Shown piece after piece: positions 53,642 through 64,000 of a stretch of 64,000 bases of DNA. Location of the stretch: the NCBI GenBank assembly GCA_030737835.1, contig CM060850.1, positions 19,932,216 to 19,996,215 of the forward strand, given 5' to 3'. A program made the translations under genes and the position numbers. The notes beneath the pieces are model-generated. The model was not told where the DNA came from. It saw only the letters and a list, made by a program, of their open reading frames with translations, and ran no database searches. Every line of letters starts with the position of its first letter. Position 1 is the first letter of the stretch. The stretch comes from Acorus gramineus. Taxonomy: Eukaryota > Streptophyta > Magnoliopsida > Acorales > Acoraceae.

Positions 53642-55402
53642 TGTCATGCCCCATGGCGGCCGTCCCCGAGCCGTGGCAAACATATAATATCAGCTATCAA
53701 TAACTAGATCAAATGAAGACTCCATCAAGAAATACAAGACAACAAGCAATTTCAAGGATAGCTGTCATATATACATGACAATATAGCAGAAGCTAAACGA
53801 CCAAGTTCGAAAACCAAAAACAAATAACAGACTAACTACATAATCGATTGTCTTGTGAGAGCAAAAAATAAATCAAAATACATCAACATACACATACTAT
53901 GCACAAGCACGAGTATTAAATACATACAAGAGAATGGGGTGATGCTGATGGCCTCTCGCTCGCAAGATCCAGAACGCGGACGCTGCACCGCTACGGATAC
54001 TGCCTAAGGGAGCTCCTCCTTCAGATCTGACTCGGCGACAACTGGGGGAAAACAACATGCGAGGCGTGAGCCACACGCTTAGTGAATGGTACAATCCATG
54101 CACACAACTCATATTAATAATCCATACAAGCAAAATAAAATCCCAAGAGATGGAACGACTACATAAGATTGGTGGGTCATGCAACAACCCGAGCCCACCA
54201 CACACCCTCACAGGGTGACATAGGACTATTGGGGAAAAAGGGGTCGATTGGTCTACACCATTCGCATCCGGTAGCCCTCTCCTGGGGAGCCTCTACCTAG
54301 TAGCCTCCCATGACTGCTACCTCTACCACATGGGCGCACCAATAGGCGTCATGAATAGCGTCTGGGAGCACCTCGCAGGAAAGCTATAATCCGGGCAGCT
54401 TCGACACGGAGCCTACGAAAGGGGAGAGCACTCGACACTCGCGGATACGATCCTCATGGATCTGTCATAGACATCGATAAGGCAACGAATTCTCATGAAT
54501 TCCCTCCAGGGCGCATAACTCAGATGCGGGGAACATAGATTATTCATAGTGTCACTTGCCATGGTATGACTACCATAAGTGGTCATACACTTGCCTAAAC
54601 TCATTAGGCAAGGTTCATGGCTTTATATAAGTATAAATATAATATACAACATATAATTAATTACGCAAGGAATTAATCATGGAAGTAATTTAAATAATAT
54701 AACAACAGAGTTGTAATATCATATAAGGCATGCTTATACTTATACATTCTCATTTGGTTTAATTAAATTAAACTAGATGGGAACATGCATGGATCAAGGC
54801 TATGTTAACATGGGACATGGTATCTAGGCATGCATGGGCTCCTATACATGATACATGGATGTATAACCCTAGCACACAATGTCTAACATGGCATGGGTGC
54901 ATCATAGCAAGACAGGTATTAACATATATTTTTATTCAAGCAGGTCAATATGCAGTTATGGTGTCCCAGGGGAGGGCAATGCACGTCAACGTGCTTCGAA
55001 CGCCTCCCAATTGGGTTGGATCGACCCACTCACCGCAACCCGGGTCGTTGCGTGACAGCTCGCCAAGATCTGCAAGACAAAGGCATCCAAATTGGTGAGT
55101 ATAACTACATAATAGAATTAACTAGAAATGCCAAAGACTCAGATATGCACGCATACGGGGTCGCACGCATGCAAGCACGCACGTACGCACGCATTTCTGA
55201 GTACCCTGGCACCTACCCAAGCCCTCGGGTAGCCACCAGCGTGGCCCCGCACTGTTATGCAGTTAAATTTCCAATCGAAGTACTCGAACTCACATAGATA
55301 GCTAAAAGTCCAAAATTTTAGTGACTCTGATCGAAAAAAAAAGAAAATGGCTAGAAATGACTCAAATATTATAAACAGGCTAAAAGTGACACATATATAA
55401 CA
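53642..55402 (-). mobile_element. Family-B LTR, 5' LTR of the gag-protease element
   Basis: It runs from TGTCATGCCCCATGGCGG to GACACATATATAACA, 1761 bp. Relative to the 48376 copy it lacks about 0.95 kb between GCGTGGCCCCGCAC (55252) and TGTTATGCAGTT. The lost part includes the CpG-rich segment. The hairpin is present (54973-55008, one mismatch) and so is the 36-mer (55034-55069). Confidence 0.85.
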
Positions 55403-55530
55403 TGACTGGGAAAAGAACCCCTTGGGAGGGCACCATGAGGTCCTGATATAGGATATCCCAATAAGCAAACAAGGAACACGGAGTACCCTAGCCCGAGTCT
55501 CAACGATGACCCCACAAGGCCTCTTAATCC
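55403..55530 (-). mobile_element. Family-B LTR fragment
   Basis: CTTGGGAGGGCACCATGAGGTCC through GGAACACGGAGTACCCTAGC matches 1888-2010. The piece is short and cut at both ends. Confidence 0.7.
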
Positions 55531-55894
55531 TGAGTAGGAAAACTAGAAGAAGACATCACCCATTAATGAGCAATATGCCACATCCTCAAAACTTGAAACT
55601 GGCGCTGCACGCGAACTCCATGGTTACCAGCAATACCGAAGCACGGGAAAGAAGCTCCATTATCGAGACACAATCCATACAAGGGACCCAACAATTGACC
55701 CAATTCAGTTGACCCAGTCGACAACTTAAGGGTGGGTCCAGGGTTGGTCACGTCCACGTCCACGGGTGCGAGGAGGCATGTCAGCAACCTAAAAGAAACT
55801 TCTAAAACAAGAGTACTCAGATGACAATCCTACGACTAATCATCTATATGACTAGACTTAGGCTTTGACATGACCAGGCTCTTATACCAACTTT
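55531..55894 (-). pseudogene. gag start, leader and primer site of a second family-B element
   Basis: On the minus strand, ATG at about 55774 opens MPPRTRGRGRD, like the start of the gag at 53529, and soon meets a stop. The leader toward the LTR matches 53530-53620. The primer site is recognisable with one change (GGCTCTTATACCA, 55878-55890). The LTR terminus follows at 55895. Confidence 0.7.
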
Positions 55895-55919
55895 TGTCAC
55901 GCCCCAGGGCGGCTGTCCC
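55895..55919 (-). mobile_element. First 25 bp of an LTR, truncated
   Basis: TGTCACGCCCCAGGGCGGCT and five more bases, then an abrupt switch to plus-strand pol sequence. Confidence 0.75.
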
Positions 55920-56444
55920 ACTGACCCGCCTCACGCGGAAGGATGTCCGGTTTGAGTGGTCCCCATCTTGGCTGTACGTCGTTGGAGACTTCTGGAGGAG
56001 GCCGCTTGCTGGATCAGCTTTCTAGAGACGCCTGCTGGTGGCTTTTTGGCCAGGCTAGTGGTGCAGCACGTTCTCCCGGATGAGATCCGCATGGCTTAGG
56101 GGAGGGATTGTCACTTTCTGGTCCTTTCTGAAGGCGTCGCCTGGGGCGAACGACCAGACTACCAGATTCGCGCGGACGAAATCCTGCGGTTCAGAGGCCA
56201 GGTATGTATTCTTAACCACGCAGAGCTGAAGCAGAAGATCTTGGATGAGGCCCATCATTCGCGGTACACAGTGCATCCTGGTAGCATGAAAATGTACAGG
56301 GGCCTTCGTCGTGGCTACAAGTGGCGCGGGATGAAGCCGGATGTTGGCCGTTTCGTTGCCCGTTGCTTGGTGTGCCAGCAGGTGAAGTCGGAGCACCAAC
56401 GTCCTGCGGGGAAGCTACAGCCCATTGAGATTCCTCAGCGGAAG
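55920..56444 (+). pseudogene. Integrase zinc-binding fragment with RNase H-side remnant
   Basis: It begins LTRLTRKDVRFEWS (late RT text) and then jumps. From about 56,130 one frame reads YQIRADEILRFRGQVC, LKQKILDEAHHSRYTVHPG, MKPDVGRFVARCLVC and PAGKLQPIEIP, the gypsy Integrase_H2C2 zinc-binding region with its His and Cys pairs. It is on the opposite strand to the gag pieces beside it and is cut by an LTR at 56445, so it belongs to a different insertion. Confidence 0.8.
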
Positions 56445-56641
56445 TGTCACGCCCAGGGCGGGCGTCCCCGAGACATGGCAATATATTAAGTATCAGCTAT
56501 CAAGTACAAGAGGTCAACAATGACTCCAATAATTAACACACAAGCTGGCAAAGCAATGATAACAGATAACTCAACTGAAAAGCGGAAGCATAAAAATATC
56601 AATAAGTCTGTAAACAAAAAATATCATTACGGACTTGAACA
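56445..56641 (-). mobile_element. Family-A LTR start, truncated by another LTR
   Basis: TGTCACGCCCAGGGCGGGCG and about 180 further bases, ending at GGACTTGAACA where a second family-A LTR begins with its own terminus. Confidence 0.8.
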
Positions 56642-59280
56642 TGTCACGCCCCAGGGCGGCCGTCCCTAAGACGTTGCAATATATAAAGTATCAGCTATCA
56701 AGTACAAGAGGTCAACAATGACTCCAATAAATAACACACAAGCTGGCAACTATAACTCAACTGAAAAGCGGAAGCATAAAAATATCAATAAGTTTGTAAA
56801 CCAAAAATATCATTTCAAACTCGAATACACAATCAATGTCCTGTGAGAGCCAAGTCTAGTCCAAATAAAATACAACCTGTGCCACATGCACAATTTACAA
56901 TACGTAAACGACTCTAGGACTGCTGACAGCCTCGCACTCGCCACCCGCCGGACAGAATGTTCCACGCACATAAGACCACGAGACTGGGAAGCTCCAGCTC
57001 CACGCCCAACACTGCCCATGAAAAGAAACAGTATGCGAGTGGTGAGCTACAAGCTCAGTGAGTGGCTAGAAACCAATCACCATTACAACAGTTCAACGTT
57101 AAGGCAATTTCCTTTCACGGAAAACATGAGTGGAAACCCAATGGATAACAAGGTCACGCGGCGGCGCGACCAACCCCACCCTTACCCTCACTCCCGGAGT
57201 GAGACTCTTGGGACTCTTTGGGGGGGGGGAGACCATACCGTTGGTCGAAGAGACACGGAATTACTGGTCTACACAACACTACTGGATCTATATTGAGATA
57301 ACTGCCCAACGATGTCCTTGAACATCGATACATAACCGGACCCAACAACTATGGGAACGGACAAAAACGAATAGGTCACGCGGCGACGTGACTTCACCTC
57401 ATCCTCACCCTCACCCCTAAGGGTGACACAGGACTATTGGAAGAAAACCTTTTGTTCTACACCCTTCGTCATTCGGTAGCCCTCTATCGAGTAGCCTCTA
57501 CCGGGTATATTCCCATGATCAGTACATCTGTCGAACACATCGGTAGTACCTACAGGTGGGAGCCCTCTATTAGGACAGCTTTATCGTGGGGTAGCTTCTA
57601 CGCAGATTCGAAGAACGGGAGAACGATTCCACGCTAGCAATATCATCCGGTAGCCCTCTCCCGCGTAGCCTCTACCTGTCGGCCTTCCACGATCGGTACA
57701 TCAGCCAGATGTGTACCGCGATACACATCGGTAGCACCTACAAGTGGTGGCACCCAAACAGGACAACTTTGACGCTGGGGTGTTTCAACGCACGACGATG
57801 TCGGAAGGAAGCACCCCACGTTCGCAAAACGAACCCTATGGGCTACGCTCGATAATCACATATCGAATACTCTTGTACTCCCACATAGGTGCGTCGCTCG
57901 GACGTGAGGGGTTACTTTTGATCTCACGCAAAAATAAGCCCATGGCATATAACCCAACAGGCGGTTCATATACGCGCCTCGCACGGTAGGCCTAACTTAA
58001 TGCCATAGCCACCGGTTTAACAAAACCGATACAACAAATGAATTCTCCTGAATTCCATTCAAGTGCATCTCACGGATGCAGGGTGGCGATTACATAACTC
58101 GCGCTCTAACTAATGAGGTACATCCCGACAGCGGGTCATACCCACGCCTATTTCAGATAGGCCTAATTAGTTTTAACATGTGCACATATATATTACAGGA
58201 GAATTATATCTTAGTTATGTACATGAACTACATGCACGATAACATATCAATTAATTATAGGGATACTCCCTAACATGGATAGAAAGCATTAACAATATAC
58301 TTATACAACATACATATCATGCATGGCTAAATAATATGCATACAAGGGTGCAAGCATATAAGCATATCTCATACAAGCATACAAGCATACCTCATACAAG
58401 CATATAAGCATACAAGGTATACCCTAAAATGCATTGGATATCACCAACTTAAAAAGGAAGGGTCAAGCGCGCGATCTCACGCACTAACGGGTGCATGCCA
58501 ATATTCCAAACGAACCTGAGTCGAGTAGGAAATCGCATCTACTTACTCAGTTCGTACAAAGGGAGAGGGCGAGAGAGAGCGCATCATCTCTTGAAGTTGG
58601 TCATAGCTTTGCCCCATTAGAACGGGCGCAGCAACTACACCACGCTCTCAAGTCTTATCACAAGGGAACATTAGGCATGTGCTCGTTATTAACCCATATT
58701 TAATCACGTTGGATATTCCAATTAATATGGTATCATTACTCATAGGGACTACCTAAGGCATGTTTATTCTACACATTCATGAAAACACACATCACACATG
58801 CCCATACATGAAGGGCACATACATACATAATAATTCACAGATGAATATGATACATAGGCAAGTATATGGTAGAAAAGGGGGTTCTACACAATATACGAGC
58901 TATACAAGCCAAGCATAAAAATATCTAGCATATTTAGGGTGCAAAGAAGCCCCATGGATGCGCGATGCACGACTACGTCATCGAACGCATCCCAAAGGGT
59001 TGGATCGAACGACTCACCGCAACCCGTGACCTCGCACATCCCACAGACGAGATCAAGGGAGGGGGAAAGAAAGGGGGAGATTCGGGGGCCCTCGATGCAC
59101 CCGCGACCACCTCAACCACTACCACCACCTACACAGCCTCTCCTCAGCCTTCTTTGGCTTCCTGCGTTTCTTCTTACTTCTTGTGCTTCTTCTTGTCCTT
59201 CATTTGCTTCTTCCTCCTCCTTCACACACAAAGAGGGGAAAAAGAGACCAAGAGAGGAAGAGAAAGAGAGATCCACGAAA
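56642..59280 (-). mobile_element. Family-A LTR, 3'-truncated
   Basis: It starts TGTCACGCCCCAGGGCGG and follows family-A order, with one copy of the duplicated module (57175-57295), the GAATTC dyad (58041-58056) and the GATGCG/CGCATC dyad (58954-58991). It ends in a CT/GA-rich part at ATCCACGAAA, where the next LTR starts. The 37-nt-type segment keeps its donor side (GACTCAC, 59011), but the acceptor side is lost. Confidence 0.8.
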
Positions 59281-62200
59281 TGCCACACCCCAAAGCGGCC
59301 GTCCTCGAGACGTGGCAATAATGAAGTATCAGCTATCAATATCTGAGGTCAACAAAGACTCCAACAACAACACACAAGGTGGCAAAGCAAAGTTAATGAT
59401 AACTGACTGAAAAGCGGAAACATAAGATATCAACAATGTCTATAAACCAAAAACATTATTACAAACTCGAATACACAATCACTGTCCTGTGAGAGCCAAG
59501 TCTAGTCCAAATAAAATAAAACCTGTGTCACATGCACGATTTACAATACATAAAATAACTCTAGGACTGCTGACAGCCGCGCACTCGCCACCCGCCGAAA
59601 GAATGCTCCACGCCCATAAGACCATGCCATAGGAAAGCTCCAGCTCCATGCCCAACACAGCCCCTGAAAAGAAACAGTATGCGAGGGGTGAGCTACAAGC
59701 TCAGTGAGTGGCTGGAAACCAATCACCAATACAGCAGTTCAATACTAAAGCAATTTCTTTTCAAGGAAAACATGGGTGGAAACCCAATGGATAACAGGGT
59801 CACGCGGCGGCGCGACCAACCTCACCCTCACCCTCACTCCCGGAGGAAGACTCTTGGGACTTTTGGGGAGAGACCATATCGTTGGTCGAGGAGACGCGGA
59901 ATTATTGGTCCCCACAACACTACTGGATCACCAACCTCACCCTCACCCTCACCCCTCACCCTCACTCCCGGAGGGAGACTCTTGGGACTCTGGGGGAGAG
60001 ACCATACCGTTGGTCAAAGAGACCCGCAATTACTGGTCTGCACAACACTACTGGATCATCTACATCGAGATAACTGCCCAATGATGTCTTTGAACATCGA
60101 TAAGCAACCGGACCCAACAACTATGGGAACGGACGAACAACGAATGGGTCATGCGGCGACGTGTCTTCACCTCATCCTCACCCTCACCCTTTAGAGGTGA
60201 CATAGGACTTTTGGAGAGATTAGACTCCTCTACACCCTTGGTCCACCGGTAGCCCTTTCCCCGGGTAGTCTCTACCTGGTATACTCCCACGATCAGTACG
60301 CTCCTGAACGCATCAGTAGTACCTACGGATGGGAGCCCTCTGTCACGAAAGCTTTTCCAACGCCGGGGAGTTCCTACACGGATCCAACGAAAGGGAGAAC
60401 GATTCCACGCTCGCAATATCATTCATTAGCCCTTTCCCGGGTAGCCTCTAATTGGTATACCCCATGATCAGTACATCTTGCCGCATGCATCGATAGTACC
60501 TACAGGTGGGGGCCCTCTGTCAGGACAGCTACAACCCTAGCCGCTTCAACACGGATGACATTGGGAGGAAACACTCCATGTTCGCAAAGCAAACCCAATG
60601 GAAAAATCACTACTCTCGATAATCACATATCGGTGATATTTAATACTATATTACTCCCACACGGGTGAGTCGCTCGGACAGAAGGGGTTACCTCTGCTCT
60701 CATGCAGAAATAAGCCCAAGGCACATAACCAACAGGCGGTTTATACACATGCCTAGCACGGGTAGGCCTAGCTTAATGCCACAACTACCGGTTTAACAAA
60801 ACCGATAAGATAATGAATACTCCTGAATTTCAAACGAGTGCATCGCTCGGATGCATGGGGGCGATTACATCGCTAGCGCTCTAACCAATAAGGTACAACC
60901 CGACAACAGGTCATACCCACGCCTATTTCAGATAGGCCTAATCAGTTTTAACATGTGCATATATATCCAAGAGAATTATATCTTAGTTATGTACATGAAC
61001 TACATGCACGATAACATATTAAATAAATATAGGGATACTCCCTAACATGGATAAACAATATATATACCATGCATGGGCTAAATAATATGCATACAAGCCT
61101 ACAAGCATACCTCATGTAAGCATACAAGCATACCTCATACAAGCATACTAGCATTCAGGCATATACCCTAAAATGCGTTGGATATCACCAACTTAAGAGG
61201 GAAGGGTCAAGCGCAATCTCACGCACTTACAGGTGCATGCCAATATTCCCAAACGAACCTGAGTCGAGTAGGAAATCGCATCTACTTACTCAGTTCTCGC
61301 AAAGAGGGAGGGCGAGAGAGAGGCAAAGTTTCATCCTCTTCGAAAGCTGGTCATAGCTTTGTCCCAACAAGATGGGTGCAATAACCATACCATGTCCTCC
61401 AGTCTTATGACCAGGGAATATTTAGTATGCACCCGGTTATTAACCCAGGTTTAATCATGCTAGATATTACTAACATAGGGAGGTAGTACTATAAATAGAG
61501 ACTACCTAAGGCATGCATATTCTATACATTCATATTAACACACATCACGCATGCCCATGCACGAAGGGCGCATGCAAACATAATAATTCACACATGAATA
61601 TGATACATAGACATGTATATGGTAGAAATAGGGGGTTCGACACAATATACGAGCTATATTAACCTAGCATGCAAATACCTAGCATTATGGGTTAGACATG
61701 ACCATACTACTTATCTAAATAAGTAGTATAGTCAGGGTGCCCAACGGATGCGTGACGCACGACTACGTGCATCCAACGCTTCCCGAAGGGTTGGATCGAA
61801 CCACTCACTGATACCCAGATTGCGGCGCGTCCGGTCTACGATATCTGTAAAACACAACCAATGATCCACAATTAAAATATTGAACCTCCTTCAATATTGA
61901 ACCAGTGATACCAAGGTTGACACACATATAAGCCTACTTCATGAAGACCCTAACTCCTGATACTTCCATATTATCACACAAGACACATGCAAACAACTCC
62001 TTGACACACAATCGAGCAAAACTGCCAAACCTGCTGTAACCAGCCCTACTATTTGATCTCCATAGCACCAAATACACATCCAAAAATTATTAAATAAATC
62101 ATACACATTATCTGATATTCTGGGATCATAATCCATGAAGACATTAGAACCTAATTTTGCCTCTACAAGCCCTAATTAAATTATTTCCAGAAGCAGGTCA

Positions 62201-62680
62201 ATTCCTACGCGAATCTGGACAGGCCATGCAAAACAGATTCTAACTTACAACACAGATATCATAATCACCTAAATTTTCATATAGAATATCTAGACACATA
62301 GAGGATTAAATCGTAAGAAGACATAATCCTAAAAATATGCCTCTAAATACTTGATTCACTGAGATCTTTAGGAGACAGAGATCTGTCTTACCAAAATAGG
62401 GGGAGGGAAATGGGGAGATGCGGGGTTCTCGACACACGCACGACCACCTCAGCCACCACAACCACTACCACCACCTCATCAGCCACTCCAGCAGCCCTTC
62501 CTTGGCTGAAAACAGGGGATAATAGGGGCATGAGAGGGAGCTAGAGAGAAGAGAAGCAACAACAACAACAACAACACACACACACTCACCCTTTTTCCAC
62601 TCTTTCTTGTGCTTCTTCTTCATCTTTCACTTCTCCTTCCTTTTCTACTTAGAACACACAAAAAGAAAGGAGAGCAAAAA
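59281..62680 (-). mobile_element. Family-A LTR, truncated by an inverted LTR
   Basis: It starts TGCCACACCCCAAAGCGG. It has two copies of the module (59817-60062), stem-loops like those at 4155-4530, the ATACTACTT hairpin (61704-61729) and the 36-nt splice-flanked segment (61809-61844, acceptor TTTTACAG). Between 61,850 and 62,390 it contains sequence not seen in the other copies. It ends at GAGAGCAAAAA, against an LTR terminus of opposite orientation. Confidence 0.75.
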
Positions 62681-63521
62681 TGTTATGCCTGTGTCATTTG
62701 GAGCCATTTCGGTTAAGCCTTGGTTACACCTGGGTCATTCAGGGCCTTTTTCTTTATCAATCGGAGTCGCTAAAATTTTGGCGTTTAGCTACATGCGGGA
62801 GTTGTAGTACTCTGATTGGAAATCTAACTGCATATTATGGGTCCGGGTACCGTTTAGTACTACCCATAAAATTTCATCGAATTCTGGTAACGTTTAGAAA
62901 AATATGCAGTTCCAAATCGCATCCGGGTTTGGCCGTTACTGGGTTTCGGGGGGTGAGATATTTTTGAGTGTGTGGTGCTTCTCTGCACGCTTCCCAGTAA
63001 AGCAAAAATAAGTGGTTGAGTGAGGGTGAGCCTAACCCTAACCTCACCACCCCCTTATGGTCACCCCTAGGCACTATTTGGGCATGAAAATGACCTTTTT
63101 GCCCCTCTCTCTCTCCCCGTCTCTCCCAATTCGTGGATCTCTCTTTCTCTCCCTCTCTTGGTCGCTTTTTACCTCCTTTGTCTGTGTGGAGAAGGAGGAA
63201 GAAGCAAAAGATGGAGAAGGTGAAGGAGGAAGAGCAAGGTGTGTGTGTGTGTGGGTGCCTTTGTTGTTGTTGTTGATTCTCTTCTCTCAAGCACCCTTTT
63301 ATGCCCCTTCTTTGCTCTGTTTTTCAGCCAAGAAGGGCTGGTGGAGAGGCTGAAGAGGAGGTGTGGTGGTGGTGGTGGTTGAGGTGGCTGTGGGCGGGTC
63401 GAGAGCCCCGCATCTCCCCCTTTCCCTTTCCATCTTTTGCTAAGTCCTCTTCCCCTTCTTTTTGATTTTTTTATGGCTGTTGGGATGGTTGGGGAGGTCT
63501 TGCATGCTAGGTAGATGGGTT
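62681..63521 (+). mobile_element. Family-A LTR in opposite orientation, truncated
   Basis: It begins exactly at TGTTATGCCTGTGTCATTTG and closely follows 23043-23870 (shared promoter-side block, CT-rich leader, GGTGGTGGTGGTTGAGG). It breaks off after GCATGCTAGGTAGATGGGTT, where forward family-A sequence resumes. Confidence 0.8.
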
Positions 63522-64000
63522 ACAGCCTCGCACTCGCCCCCCGCCGGAAGAACGCTCCACGCCCATAAGACCACGCCACAGGGAAGCTCCAGCTCCACGC
63601 CCAACACTGCCCCTGAAAAGAAACAGTATGCGAGGGGTGAGCTACAAGCTCAGTGAGTGGCTGGAAACAAATCACCATTACAACAGTTCAATGCTAACAC
63701 AATTTCCTTTCAAGGAAAAACATGGGTAGAAACCCAATGGATAACAAGGTCACGCAGTGGCGCGACCAACCTCACCCTCACCCTCACTCCCGGAGGAAGA
63801 CTCTTGGGACTTTTGGGGAGAGACCATATCGTTGGTCGAAGAGACGCGGAATTACTAATCCACACAACACTACTGAATCACCAACCTCACCCTCACCCTC
63901 ACTCCCGGAGGGAGACTCTTGGGTCTCTTAGGGAGAGACCATACCGTTGGTCGACGAGACCTGGAATTACTGGTCTATATAACACTACTGGATCATCTAC
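63522..64000 (-). mobile_element. Family-A LTR segment running off the window
   Basis: It starts mid-LTR at ACAGCCTCGCACTCG (equivalent to 483) and continues through the GGGGTGAGCTACAAGCTCA hairpin and both copies of the module up to the window end. Confidence 0.8.

Overview
This window is plant nuclear DNA, from an angiosperm that I cannot name. It is a gene-poor, heavily nested transposon region. The evidence for a plant is Ty3/gypsy elements with an initiator-Met tRNA primer site, L1-type LINEs with a plant zf-RVT tail, a MuDR-type (MULE) transposase, a Tourist-like MITE, a plant mobile domain (PMD) gene, and one normal gene for a small mitochondrial ribosomal protein (bTHXm/S31) at 10.7 kb. 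The GC-rich 5' end of that gene would suit a monocot but does not prove it.

Layout. 0.2-6.8 kb is a solo LTR (my 'family A') carrying a second solo LTR ('family B') inside it; both have exact 5-bp target duplications. 6.8-9.6 kb is a decayed MULE. 10.6-10.95 kb is the only convincing host gene. 12.7-19.3 kb is AT-rich and holds a 5'-truncated minus-strand LINE, a tiny poly(A) insertion, a long-TIR element flanked by (TA)n, a Tourist-like MITE and a degenerate short tandem repeat. 19.4-21.6 kb is a dead plus-strand LINE, whose tail plus an LTR start forms a 697-bp tandem duplication. 21.6-28.4 kb is family-A LTR pieces in forward, inverted and forward order. 28.7-35.3 kb is a Tekay/Del-like Ty3/gypsy element (family C LTRs, minus strand) whose reverse transcriptase has been deleted. 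35.3-42.3 kb is a multi-exon PMD pseudogene split by a family-B LTR. 44.6-48.0 kb is a Tat-like gypsy remnant with two protease domains in tandem and an AT-rich repeat where RT should be. 48.1-56.4 kb is nested family-B and family-C material, including a gag-protease remnant with its primer site and an integrase fragment. 56.4-64 kb is more family-A LTRs, again with an orientation flip.

No operons, RNA genes or CRISPR arrays are visible, and almost every coding region is broken. The part that is not simple decay is inside the LTRs. Families A and B share a splice-like 36/37-nt segment (AG before, GT after), followed in family B by a hairpin whose stem bases covary between copies. Families A, B and C share a TGAGC...GCTCA hairpin. 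G-quadruplex-type repeats vary in copy number. Family names A, B and C are local labels; all comparisons were made by eye within the window.
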